In this document: piece after piece, positions 1 to 6,641 of the stretch | How positions within the stretch are numbered: position 1 is the first letter of the stretch | How the letters are laid out: each line of letters starts with the position of its first letter | Origin: Nitrospinae bacterium RIFCSPLOWO2_12_FULL_45_22 | Lineage (GTDB): Bacteria > 2-12-FULL-45-22 | Assembly: GCA_001803565.1 (NCBI GenBank) | Contig: MHDQ01000053.1 | Span: forward strand, 1 to 8,783 | DNA: 8,783 nt | Direction: 5' to 3' | The notes under the pieces: generated by a model | Database searches by the model: none | Seen by the model: the letters and a program-made list of their open reading frames with translations, nothing else | Told to the model about the DNA's origin: nothing | Position numbers and translations under genes: made by a program

Positions 1-1052
1 CTACAGCTATGATGCTCCCTATAATACTGGGTATTTTACGGGCCATGGCCAATTTAAGGAGTCAAGAAGCTGGTGGTGAAGCATCTAGTTATGCTACCGG
101 ATCCATGTTATTTATTGCCTATGCCGCTTCTATTGGTGGTATCGGGACACCTATTGGAACTGTTCCCAATCTTATTGGTATTGGCATGATAGACCGATTA
201 TTAGGGATCAAGATAACCTTTTTTACCTGGATGCTGCTCGGTTTACCTCTGGTAATAGTTATGTATCTAATCCTTTTCTTTTTAATAAAAGGGCTTTATC
301 CAACTCAATCAACCGGTATGGGCGGCTTGAGGGAATACCTAACAGCGGAGAAGCAGGCACTAGGTGGATGGAGCCGGGGCCAGATGAATGTCCTGATCGC
401 ATTTGCTATCATGATAAGCCTATGGCTCTTACCTGGTTTTATAGCCTTATTTGAAGGAGCCGAAGGCCCCTTATATAAACTCTACAGCCGTATATTGCCA
501 GAAGGAGTAGTAGCTATTATCGGTGTTTCTTTCCTCTTTTTTCTGCCTACTAACTGGAAACAGAAAGAATTTACCCTATCCTGGCCTCAGGCCTCAAGGA
601 TTGACTGGGGCACTATCCTGCTATTTGGCGGGGGGTTATCTCTGGGCAGTATGGTTTTTTCAACCAGGCTGGCAGAGGTTATGGGGCAGAAAATTATAGG
701 ACTTACCGGTGCGCAATCTTTATGGAGTATTACCGCGGTTGCTGCCCTTTCAGCTCTTATTCTCACGGAATTCACTTCCAATACCGCTGCTGCTAATATG
801 ATCATCCCGGTTTTTGTTGCTGTCTCAAAAACCGCGGGTGTGAGTGGTATACCCCCGGCCCTGGGGGCTTGCCTGGCGTGTAGTCTTGGCTTTATGCTCC
901 CGGTATCTACCCCACCTAATGCCATTGTCTATGGCACTGGTTTGGTTCCTATAACCAGGATGATCAAGACCGGTATTATCCTGGACATATTCGGCCTCTG
1001 TGCCATAGTACTAATGCTAAGACTCCTCTGCCCTCTACTAGGCTTGCTCTAA
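1..1052 (+). CDS. DASS/SLC13-family anion:cation symporter, 5'-truncated by the window edge
   Basis: This is a membrane carrier of the divalent anion:sodium symporter family, which imports dicarboxylates, citrate or sulfate; the substrate here cannot be told. The frame is open from base 3, and the first codons read T-A-M-M-L-P-I, the end of the conserved first Ser-Asn-Thr region of the family. The gene therefore starts upstream, probably with about 100-150 residues missing. The second SNT motif is intact (codons 777-785), as are the paired loop motifs GTPIGTVPN in the first half and STPPNA (codons 906-923) in the second, which mirror each other as expected for the inverted repeats of the fold. 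Long hydrophobic segments run throughout, and the stop is TAA. Its position beside CoA-activating enzymes suggests uptake of the acid used by the cluster (inference). Family assignment is strong; substrate is unknown. Confidence 0.9.
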   Translation, partial: TAMMLPIILGILRAMANLRSQEAGGEASSYATGSMLFIAYAASIGGIGTPIGTVPNLIGIGMIDRLLGIKITFFTWMLLGLPLVIVMYLILFFLIKGLYPTQSTGMGGLREYLTAEKQALGGWSRGQMNVLIAFAIMISLWLLPGFIALFEGAEGPLYKLYSRILPEGVVAIIGVSFLFFLPTNWKQKEFTLSWPQASRIDWGTILLFGGGLSLGSMVFSTRLAEVMGQKIIGLTGAQSLWSITAVAALSALILTEFTSNTAAANMIIPVFVAVSKTAGVSGIPPALGACLACSLGFMLPVSTPPNAIVYGTGLVPITRMIKTGIILDIFGLCAIVLMLRLLCPLLGLL

Positions 1053-1091
1053 TACCCCAAAAAAAGAGGGTGGGCAAAGGCAAACGACTGC

Positions 1092-1120
1092 TAGACATCC
1101 TGGTGAATTATTGATATAGT
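1092..1120 (+). promoter_or_regulatory. Candidate sigma70/SigA promoter ahead of the CoA-transferase
   Basis: TAGACA (1092-1097) and TATAGT (1115-1120) each differ from the consensus -35 and -10 hexamers at one base and are separated by exactly 17 bases. Transcription would start near 1127. A start there leaves only about 10 untranslated bases before the ATG at 1137, without a Shine-Dalgarno site, but a normal leader before a TTG at 1164. This is a sequence match only, with no experimental support. Confidence 0.45.
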
Positions 1121-1136
1121 AAGGCAAAAGTTTAAA

Positions 1137-2396
1137 ATGGGTGAAGAAGGAAAGGTGGGACAATTGGGGCCATTAAGCGGGGTAAGGGTGTTGGATTTTA
1201 CCCGGGTTATTGCAGGTCCGTTCTGTACTATGATGCTGGGGGATTTAGGGGCCGAGGTTATCAAGATCGAGCCACCCCACGGTGGTGATGATGCTCGGGC
1301 GGTAGGCCCTCCTTTTGTTAAGGGTGAGAGTGCCTATTTTATGAGCTTCAATCGTAATAAGAGGAGCCTGGCCCTAAATTTGAAAACCCCGGAAGGTAGG
1401 GCTTTAGTCCATCGTTTAGTAGAGCAATCTGATGTAACGGTCGAGAATTTCCGTCCCGGCATAGGTACCAAGCTGGGTATTGACTATCCAACTTTAAAAG
1501 AGATCAACCCCCGCATTATCTGCTGTTCTATTTCTGCCTTTGGCCAGACTGGTCCCTTGTCAAACGAACCAGGATATGATATCACTATCCAGGCCATGTC
1601 TGGTGCGATGAGTATAACCGGCGAGCCCGATAGTCCACCGGTAAAGATCGGTGTTCCTCTAGGAGATATTGCCGGGGGTATGTATGCCGCATATGGCATT
1701 ATCAGTGCCCTCTATGCCCGGGAGCATACTGGCCAGGGCCAGGCTATTGATATTTCCTTGTATGATGCCTTAGTGGCCCAACTCTCTTATCATGCTGGCT
1801 ATTATCTCATGGGGGGAGTCATACCCCAGCCGCAGGGTACAGGCCACCCTAATCTCGTTCCTTATCAGGCCTTTAAGACCAGGGATATTTATATCATAGT
1901 GGCTATTTTTACCGAGGAATTCTGGCAGAAGTTCTGCCAGATCATCGGCAAAGAAGGGCTTATCCAGGACCCTCGCTTCAAAGATAATGCCAGCCGGGTA
2001 AAACACCGCTACTTATTAATCCCTATCCTGGAAAAAGTCTTTGAAACTAAGACCGGTGAGGAGTGGTTAGCTATCCTTAAAGGTATACCTTCGGCGCCTC
2101 TCAATACTATAGATCGGACCCTTAATCACCCACAAACCCATGCGCGCCAAATGATAGAGAATATCTGTCACCCGCAATGCGGTGATATAAGAGTGCTGGG
2201 CAATCCGGTTAAACTATCTGATATGAGTGGCTTTTCGTTTAAGCCTCCGCCATTGCTAGGGCAACATACAGAGGAAATCCTTCGGGATTATCTGGGATAT
2301 TCGCCAGAGGCAATCACAGGGCTAGCAAATAAGCGTATCATAAAGATTAAGGGAAGCGTTCAGCCGTCAGCAATCAGTGGTCAGCTAGACAAATAA
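1137..2396 (+). CDS. Family III (CaiB/BaiF) acyl-CoA transferase
   Basis: It would move CoA between carboxylic acids in the cytoplasm, activating the pathway's acid at the expense of another thioester. The N-terminus carries the family signature GVRVLDFTRVIAGPF (residues 15-29) and LGDLGAEVIKIEPP (34-47). The middle has SGAMSITGEPDSPPVKIGV followed by Asp177, which aligns with the catalytic Asp of formyl-CoA transferase and CaiB, and then the TGQGQAIDISLYDA motif. At 419 residues it is slightly longer than the usual ~400. The extra length is at the C-terminus, where residues from about 406 are encoded by an inverted-repeat element. The start is uncertain. ATG 1137 has a poor ribosome site, whereas TTG 1164 follows AGGTGG by 5 bases and gives a typical family N-terminus beginning L-G-P-L-S-G-V. 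Which acids are donor and acceptor cannot be inferred. Confidence 0.92.
   Translation: MGEEGKVGQLGPLSGVRVLDFTRVIAGPFCTMMLGDLGAEVIKIEPPHGGDDARAVGPPFVKGESAYFMSFNRNKRSLALNLKTPEGRALVHRLVEQSDVTVENFRPGIGTKLGIDYPTLKEINPRIICCSISAFGQTGPLSNEPGYDITIQAMSGAMSITGEPDSPPVKIGVPLGDIAGGMYAAYGIISALYAREHTGQGQAIDISLYDALVAQLSYHAGYYLMGGVIPQPQGTGHPNLVPYQAFKTRDIYIIVAIFTEEFWQKFCQIIGKEGLIQDPRFKDNASRVKHRYLLIPILEKVFETKTGEEWLAILKGIPSAPLNTIDRTLNHPQTHARQMIENICHPQCGDIRVLGNPVKLSDMSGFSFKPPPLLGQHTEEILRDYLGYSPEAITGLANKRIIKIKGSVQPSAISGQLDK
1153..1166 (+). promoter_or_regulatory. Shine-Dalgarno site supporting an alternative TTG start of the CoA-transferase
   Basis: AGGTGG at 1153-1158 stands 5 bases before an in-frame TTG (1164-1166). 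The same AGGTGG word occurs in the clear ribosome site of the DsrE-like gene. The leader of ATG 1137 has only a weak AAGG. Together with the predicted promoter, this makes the TTG a credible true start. Confidence 0.4.
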
Positions 2397-2521
2397 AAAC
2401 AACCGCTAGGCGTAAGTGGTAAGGCGTAAGGAGAGGACAAATGAGAAATTCCCCTTACCTTTCACGCCTAACGCCTTACGATAAGTTAAGCTGAAAGCTG
2501 ATGGCTAATAGCTGAACGCTT
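2354..2521. repeat. Nested inverted-repeat element overlapping the CoA-transferase 3' end
   Basis: The outer arms are 2354-2386 and 2489-2521. Reverse-complementing the right arm matches the left at about 26 of 33 positions, with perfect ends AAGCGTTCAGC and TCAGCT. The inner arms are about 2411-2432 and 2451-2480, both built of CGTAAG/TAAGGCGT words. Each arm consists of short degenerate direct repeats (TCAGC/ATCAG outside, GTAAGGC inside). The left outer arm and the stop codon of the CoA-transferase overlap. The right edge lies 23 bases before the next start codon. It holds no gene. It looks like a MITE- or REP-like palindromic element, but no transposase or target duplication is evident. 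Confidence 0.8.
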
Positions 2522-2544
2522 ACAGATTAAGTAAGGATACAATT

Positions 2545-3717
2545 ATGCGGCTGTATGAATACGAAGCGAAGAAGATTTTGCCGAGCCGGGGTATAGCAGT
2601 ACCCAGGGGACAGGTCTTGAGCCCGGGAGAGAAGATAGACACCTCACGCCCCGGAGTGCTTAAGGCACAGGTATTAAGCGGTGGCCGCCAGAAGGCCGGT
2701 GGTGTCGTTATCGTTTCTGGGCCTGACCAAATAGCTGATACCGTGCAAGCGCTTTTCCAGAAACCTATACATGGGTTGCCGGTAACAAAGATTATATGGG
2801 AGGAGTTTATAGAAGTAGAGAGAGAGTTTTTCCTGGGGGCTATTTATGATAGTAGCCGAAAGAGCCCCCTGGTATTCTTTAGCCCTGAAGGCGGCGTAGA
2901 GGTAGAGCTGCTGACGGAAAAAGATCCCGGGCGCCTTTTCTATAGAGATTTTGATATCCTGCAAGGTTTTTCTGAGTATCAGGCCCGAGAGCTGATCGCG
3001 GAAGCAGGTTTGCAGGGATCAGAGCTGCTAAAAATATCTGATATCTTGTACCGTATGGTGTCCCTGTTTCTGGATCTTGATGCTACCATACTAGAGATTA
3101 ATCCCCTGGCACAAACGAAGGATGGTAATTATATAGCCCTGGACTGCCATATAGATATTGATGATGATGCCCTCTATCGGCATAAGGAATTAGAAACACA
3201 GTTTGGTATTCTAAAGAGAGAAGGAGGGGGAGGTCGGCAGGTAACCGAGCTAGAAAGGCAGGCGGCAGCTATTGATAACCTGGACCACCGGGGGGTAGCG
3301 GGCCGGGTGATAGAGTTTGACGGGAATCTCGCCCTCCTGATTGGCGGTGGTGGAGCAAGCCTGGCAGCGTTTGATGCTATCAGACGCCATGGTGGCCGGC
3401 CAGCTAATTATTGTGAGATCGGTGGTAACCCGACGGTCCTTAAAGTAAAGGAGTTGACCAAACTACTACTATCTAAACCCGGGGTAGAGAAGATTGCTGT
3501 AATAATGAATGTAGTAAGCAATACCCGGGTGGATTTAGTAGCCCGGGGAGTGATAAAAGGGGTGCTGGAATTGGGCAGAGACCCAGCTAAAACCATTGCT
3601 GTCTTCCGTATCCCGGGGGCCTGGGAAGAAGAAGGGTATAAGATATTAGCCAGGTATGGGGTGCCTTATTGCGGCCGGACGGTCTCTATTGATGAGGCAG
3701 CTAAGGAGGCCGTATAA
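2545..3717 (+). CDS. SucC-like ATP-grasp CoA ligase beta subunit, without an alpha partner nearby
   Basis: The family couples ATP or GTP to formation or breakdown of an acyl-CoA, classically succinyl-CoA. The sequence is full length (390 residues) and starts with the typical MRLYEYEAKKIL. It has KAQVLSGGRQKAGG (40-53) of the ATP-grasp domain, FLGAIYD and SPEGGVEVE, and LEINPL with Asn186 plus Asp200, matching the Mg-binding Asn/Asp of SucC. The C-terminal CoA-ligase domain has EFDGNLALLIGGGGASLA (257-274), HGGRPANYCEIGGN and IPGAWEEEGYKILA. It is divergent: the usual N-G-A-G-L-A-M is I-G-G-G-G-A-S, and the usual IFGGI-RCD stretch is VVSNTRVD. The start ATG has AAGGA 7 bases ahead. No SucD-like alpha subunit, which bears the phosphorylated His, is present in the window. 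It may pair with a distant alpha subunit or use another acid. Confidence 0.85.
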   Translation: MRLYEYEAKKILPSRGIAVPRGQVLSPGEKIDTSRPGVLKAQVLSGGRQKAGGVVIVSGPDQIADTVQALFQKPIHGLPVTKIIWEEFIEVEREFFLGAIYDSSRKSPLVFFSPEGGVEVELLTEKDPGRLFYRDFDILQGFSEYQARELIAEAGLQGSELLKISDILYRMVSLFLDLDATILEINPLAQTKDGNYIALDCHIDIDDDALYRHKELETQFGILKREGGGGRQVTELERQAAAIDNLDHRGVAGRVIEFDGNLALLIGGGGASLAAFDAIRRHGGRPANYCEIGGNPTVLKVKELTKLLLSKPGVEKIAVIMNVVSNTRVDLVARGVIKGVLELGRDPAKTIAVFRIPGAWEEEGYKILARYGVPYCGRTVSIDEAAKEAV

Positions 3718-3766
3718 TCTGCGTCCTAAATATAATTTATAACAGTTATTCGGGGAGGTGGGAAAT

Positions 3767-4195
3767 ATGGAACTGTTACTTATTTGCCGAGATGCTTTAG
3801 AGAATTCTATTATTGGTAATCTGTTAGTAGCCCTGGAGGAGAAAAAGGCCGGGGCAGATGTAGGAATCCTTTTTACCCAGGAGGCGTTAGCGTCTTTAGC
3901 GGGCCAATCCTTAGATTGGTCACCACTGTTCCGGGATCGAGATACCAGGGCAAAGATAGCCAAGAATGCTAAAAGTATGGGTATTCCCTTAGCCCATGCC
4001 AAGGATGCCCGGCAAACTGATACTTATCAGTTGTTAAAGGCAGCAAAAGAGGCTGGCGTAAATCTGATGGCCTGTCCAGCCTGGACAGCCTTGTTAGGTA
4101 TTCAGGAACGATTACCTGGGGAGTTAACCAAAGTTGACTCCGCAGCCACCCTGAAGTGCCTGAAAGAGGCTAAGAGGGTAATAGGTACTTTTTAA
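3767..4195 (+). CDS. DsrE/DsrF-like small protein
   Basis: This is a 142-residue cytoplasmic protein that resembles DsrE-type proteins, a family of small proteins that includes sulfur carriers in sulfur relay and also many of unknown role. It has an alternating beta/alpha pattern, with a first strand MELLLICRDA, a second strand GADVGILFT, and the sequence GVNLMACPAWTALLG (97-111). Cys103 sits where the family's reactive cysteine usually lies after a strand. Cys7 and Cys131 are the other cysteines. I chose ATG 3767 because GGAGG (3754-3758) is 8 bases upstream; an upstream GTG at 3758 overlaps that ribosome site and is unlikely. It follows the SucC-like gene by 49 bases. A role in sulfur or persulfide supply to the Fe-S or Sec enzyme is speculation; family assignment is moderate. 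Confidence 0.7.
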   Translation: MELLLICRDALENSIIGNLLVALEEKKAGADVGILFTQEALASLAGQSLDWSPLFRDRDTRAKIAKNAKSMGIPLAHAKDARQTDTYQLLKAAKEAGVNLMACPAWTALLGIQERLPGELTKVDSAATLKCLKEAKRVIGTF

Positions 4196-4202
4196 TAACA
4201 GG

Positions 4203-4252
4203 AATTTTGTTTGAGCAAAATTTAGAGACAAAAGTTTTTCCCTAAAACTTTT
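4203..4252. repeat. Two AT-rich hairpins after the DsrE-like gene
   Basis: AATTTTG (4203-4209) pairs with CAAAATT (4216-4222) around a 6-base loop. AAAAGTTTT (4230-4238) pairs with AAAACTTTT (4244-4252) around TCCCT. Both stems are perfect, but low GC and the lack of a following T-run argue against a strong intrinsic terminator. They may slow or process the transcript, or be the edge of the adjoining repeat element. Confidence 0.45.
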
Positions 4253-4255
4253 CAG

Positions 4256-4399
4256 ACATTTAGCCACAGAGTGACGGAGGACACAGAGTAGCAGCAGGGC
4301 CTTGCCCTGCCATAAAGGTAAAGGCTTTAAGCAGAGCAAGGCTCTGCAACTACCCTTCCTCTGAGTTCTCTGGGCCTCTGTGGCTGAACTGTTACCTAA
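4256..4399. repeat. CACAGAG-type nested inverted-repeat element with internal hairpins
   Basis: The outer arms start AGCCACAGAG (4262-4271) and end CTCTGTGGCT (4376-4385), with further imperfect pairing of CACAGAG words inside. The inner arms contain two hairpins: GCAGGGC-CTT-GCCCTGC (4294-4310) and GCAGAGC-AAG-GCTCTGC (4331-4347). These are inverted copies of each other, differing by a compensatory G-C to A-T swap. TAAAG (4313-4317) and CTTTA (4325-4329) can pair in the centre. The right end continues into TTACCTAAT (4392-4400), as in the element near 5302. There is no credible coding frame; the 4196-4431 spacer holds this element, the two hairpins and the next ribosome site. Confidence 0.8.
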
Positions 4400-4431
4400 T
4401 AACTAATTCAGGAAAAAGGAGGGATGAGACT

Positions 4432-5280
4432 ATGGCATGGACGGAATGGAAAAGAACGGACGTTGCAGGATGTAAGCAGGAAGAGATCATTTATGAAAAG
4501 AAGTACCGGGATAAGGGTGGAGGTGTAGCCCGGATTCTCTTCAATCGTCCCCAAAGGATGAATTCCTTTACTGAAAAAGGTATACAGGAATTGTGCTTAT
4601 GTTTAGATAATGCCAGTAATGATTCCACTATTGGGGTAGTAGTTATAAGCGCGGTAGGAGATCATTTCGGCACTGGTGGGGATGTTGAATGGGAGGCCGG
4701 TCCCTCGTTCCGCTACTTGTTTCTCAGCTCTACTGGCTACAATCGAATTATTCGTTTTTGCCGTAAACCTATTATCGCTGCCGTAAAAGGCTATTGCATT
4801 GGTGGCTCCCACCACCTGGCCTATTTTTGTGACTTTACTATCGCAGCAGATAATGCCATCTTTGGTCAGAATGGTCCCCGGGTTGGGAGCCCAGCCCATG
4901 GGTTTGTCGTCTCATACCTGGCCCGGGTGGTAGGGGCCAAGAAGGCCCGGGAGATATGGATGCTCTGCCGGCGTTACACAGCCCAGGAGGCATTACAAAT
5001 GGGCCTGGCAAATAAAGTAGTCCCCGTGAAGCAGTTAGATGCAGAGGTTGATCAGTGGTGCGATGAGCTCATGGATATAAGCCCCACCTGTTTATCCCTG
5101 GTAAAGGCCAGCTTTGATGGTGATATAGACTATATGGATGGTGATTTTGGTCGCTATCTGGTGCAGATGGCGCCGGATTTTTTTGATGGCGAAGAGGTAA
5201 AGGAAGCGCAGCAGGCTTTCTTTGAGAAAAGGACACCCAATTTCTGGAAGAACCGTATGCCTAAAGATGCTGGCAGCTAA
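4432..5280 (+). CDS. Crotonase-fold enzyme of the MenB/BadI group with altered active site
   Basis: Crotonases act on CoA thioesters. The closest named relatives I recognise are MenB (naphthoyl-CoA synthase) and BadI (2-ketocyclohexanecarboxyl-CoA hydrolase), from the shared block AIFGQNGPRVGS (142-153) and VGAKKAREIWMLCRRY (167-182), then LANKVVP and the tail FFEKRTPNFWK. The oxyanion-hole parts are present: FGTGGD (79-84) and GYCIGGSHH (120-128). Differences matter: MenB/BadI have S-x-D-x-G at the active site, whereas this has S-P-A-H-G (153-157), so the catalytic Asp is Ala. The C-terminal Tyr of MenB aligns with Phe. A roughly 20-residue N-terminal extension precedes the first strand. The start ATG follows AAAGGAGGG with 8 bases between. 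The reaction (hydratase, hydrolase or other) cannot be assigned; anaerobic context and neighbours suggest a cyclic or branched acyl-CoA. Confidence 0.87.
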   Translation: MAWTEWKRTDVAGCKQEEIIYEKKYRDKGGGVARILFNRPQRMNSFTEKGIQELCLCLDNASNDSTIGVVVISAVGDHFGTGGDVEWEAGPSFRYLFLSSTGYNRIIRFCRKPIIAAVKGYCIGGSHHLAYFCDFTIAADNAIFGQNGPRVGSPAHGFVVSYLARVVGAKKAREIWMLCRRYTAQEALQMGLANKVVPVKQLDAEVDQWCDELMDISPTCLSLVKASFDGDIDYMDGDFGRYLVQMAPDFFDGEEVKEAQQAFFEKRTPNFWKNRMPKDAGS

Positions 5281-5301
5281 TAGTTAGGAAGGTTTTAAAA
5301 A

Positions 5302-5440
5302 CGTAACCGTTCACCACAGAGAACGCAGAGACTTGGTTCCTGCGTCATTGGTTAATAATTAATGACTGATGACCAATGACTATTTATTCTCTGCGTTCTC
5401 AGCGTGCTCCGTGGTTATCCGTGGCGAATGATTACCTAAT
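5302..5440. repeat. Second CACAGAG-type nested inverted-repeat element
   Basis: The left arm around 5302-5331 contains GTAACCGTTCACCAC and GAGAACGCAGAGA. The right arm 5388-5437 contains TCTCTGCGTTCTC (a perfect 13-base match in reverse complement) and GTGGCGAATGATTAC, giving the outer pairing GTAAyCrTTCrCCAC. The inner arms are GTCATTGGT (5344-5352) and ACCAATGAC (5372-5380). The right end TTACCTAAT (5432-5440) repeats the end of the element at 4256-4399, so the two are relatives. The spacer 5281-5475 contains no gene beyond this element. Confidence 0.8.
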
Positions 5441-5475
5441 CATTATAACCATTGAGGGGAAATGGAGTATCGGCT

Positions 5476-6621
5476 ATGAATACCAAAGATATACTTGAAC
5501 AATTATCTTACACCAATATTTCTAAAACCTCGCAGCAGGCTATAGGGGAATGGAAGGCCCGGGGGAAAAAGGTCATCGGATATACCTGTCTCTATGTGCC
5601 TGAGGAGATCATGTATGCATTAGATGTGCTGCCAATAAGGATATACGGTAGCCTTAATGGCAGTACCAAAGGGGAATCATTACTCCAGGTGAATATATGC
5701 TCCTTTGTCCGGAGTTGCCTGTCTCAGGGGCTAGAAGGTGAATACAATTTCTTAGACGGTATCGTTGCTCCCAGGACTTGCAGTCAGATAGTTAAGCTCT
5801 ATGATGTCTGGGACTTCTCCATAAAGATGCCTTTTTCCCACTTGATAGACCATCCTCACATGGTTTCTGATCTGGCCATTTCTTATTATAATAAAGAGAT
5901 AAACAAATTTGTAAAACATCTTGAAGAGTTTACCGGTAACAGTCTTACCGAGGCTAATTTGAGGCATGCTATAGAGGTTTATAATGAGAATAGGCGCCTG
6001 CTGCGGGAGATATACAACTTAAGGAAAGCAGAAATGCCGCCTATTAATGGAGTAGAGACATTAGATATTATCCGCTCGACAACCATACTCCCCAAAGACC
6101 AGAGCAATGCCCTTTTAAAGGGATTACTAACAGTCCTCAAAGAAAGGAAGGTGGACCCTTTCAGAGGGAAAGGACACCCAAGAATTCTGATTACAGGTAT
6201 CATTCTCGATAACTTTGCCCTGGTACAACTAGTAGAAGATTCAGGCGCGATCGTCGTAGCCGACGATCTATGTGTGGGGAGCAGGTATTTCTGGGATATG
6301 GTTACCCTTAATGGTACTCCCTTGAACTCTCTTACCAGATACTACATAGAGAAAATCCCTTGTGCCTGTATTTATCCCCGCGATAAGCGCTTCCAGCACA
6401 TAGCGTATATGGTGAGAGATTTTAATGTAGCCGGGGTTATAAGCTTCCAGATAAAATTCTGTGATAACATTACCTATGATAACCCCCGCTTGAAGGATGA
6501 GCTGGATGAGTTAGGTATCCCGGTACTGGAACTTGATACAGAATACTCTAATATAGGTGTCGGACAGCTTAAGACCAGGGTTCAGGCATTCCTGGAAGTA
6601 ATGGCGAGAGGCCAGGTTTAA
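5476..6621 (+). CDS. 2-Hydroxyacyl-CoA dehydratase / benzoyl-CoA reductase subunit, HgdB/BcrC type
   Basis: This is one half of a heterodimeric Fe-S enzyme that uses ATP-driven low-potential electrons from a separate activator ATPase to dehydrate 2-hydroxyacyl-CoA or reduce an aromatic acyl-CoA. Three cysteines in the family's ligand positions are present: Cys75 in NICSFVRSCL, Cys102 in APRTCSQIVKLYD, and Cys329 in FQIKFCDNITYDNP. The C-terminal half has DDLCVGSRYFWDMV and the ending DTEYSNIGVGQLKTRVQAFLE, as in HgdB/BcrC-type chains. The length of 381 residues matches BcrC (~380). I use ATG 5476 with GGAG (5464-5467) 8 bases before it; a TTG eight codons upstream is less likely. The next gene begins 20 bases downstream, so the two are surely co-transcribed. 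Substrate class (dehydratase or ring reductase) is open. Confidence 0.93.
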   Translation: MNTKDILEQLSYTNISKTSQQAIGEWKARGKKVIGYTCLYVPEEIMYALDVLPIRIYGSLNGSTKGESLLQVNICSFVRSCLSQGLEGEYNFLDGIVAPRTCSQIVKLYDVWDFSIKMPFSHLIDHPHMVSDLAISYYNKEINKFVKHLEEFTGNSLTEANLRHAIEVYNENRRLLREIYNLRKAEMPPINGVETLDIIRSTTILPKDQSNALLKGLLTVLKERKVDPFRGKGHPRILITGIILDNFALVQLVEDSGAIVVADDLCVGSRYFWDMVTLNGTPLNSLTRYYIEKIPCACIYPRDKRFQHIAYMVRDFNVAGVISFQIKFCDNITYDNPRLKDELDELGIPVLELDTEYSNIGVGQLKTRVQAFLEVMARGQV

Positions 6622-6641
6622 CAAATTTAGGAGGGGCAGCC

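Noticed and set aside
587-925. Leftward 112-codon reading frame inside the transporter
   Set aside because: It lies entirely within the conserved transporter coding sequence, including its SNT motif, and shows no family resemblance; it is a shadow of the real gene.
1053-1091. Intrinsic terminator after the transporter
   Set aside because: CCCC, an A-run and GGGTGGG could pair weakly, but the stem is only 3-4 bp and no T-run follows on the + strand.
3731-3736. Promoter with a perfect TATAAT before the DsrE-like gene
   Set aside because: The position 17 bases upstream reads GGCCGT, which has no resemblance to a -35 hexamer. The region is AT-rich and short, and co-transcription with the upstream gene is simpler.
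4124-4339. Leftward 71-codon reading frame across the DsrE-like gene end and repeat
   Set aside because: It overlaps a well-supported gene and a palindromic element, is Leu- and Cys-rich without recognisable motifs, and has no convincing ribosome site.
2354-5440. CRISPR array in the repeat-rich spacers
   Set aside because: The repeats are degenerate 6-8-base words and inverted arms, with no regularly spaced identical repeats and no cas genes.
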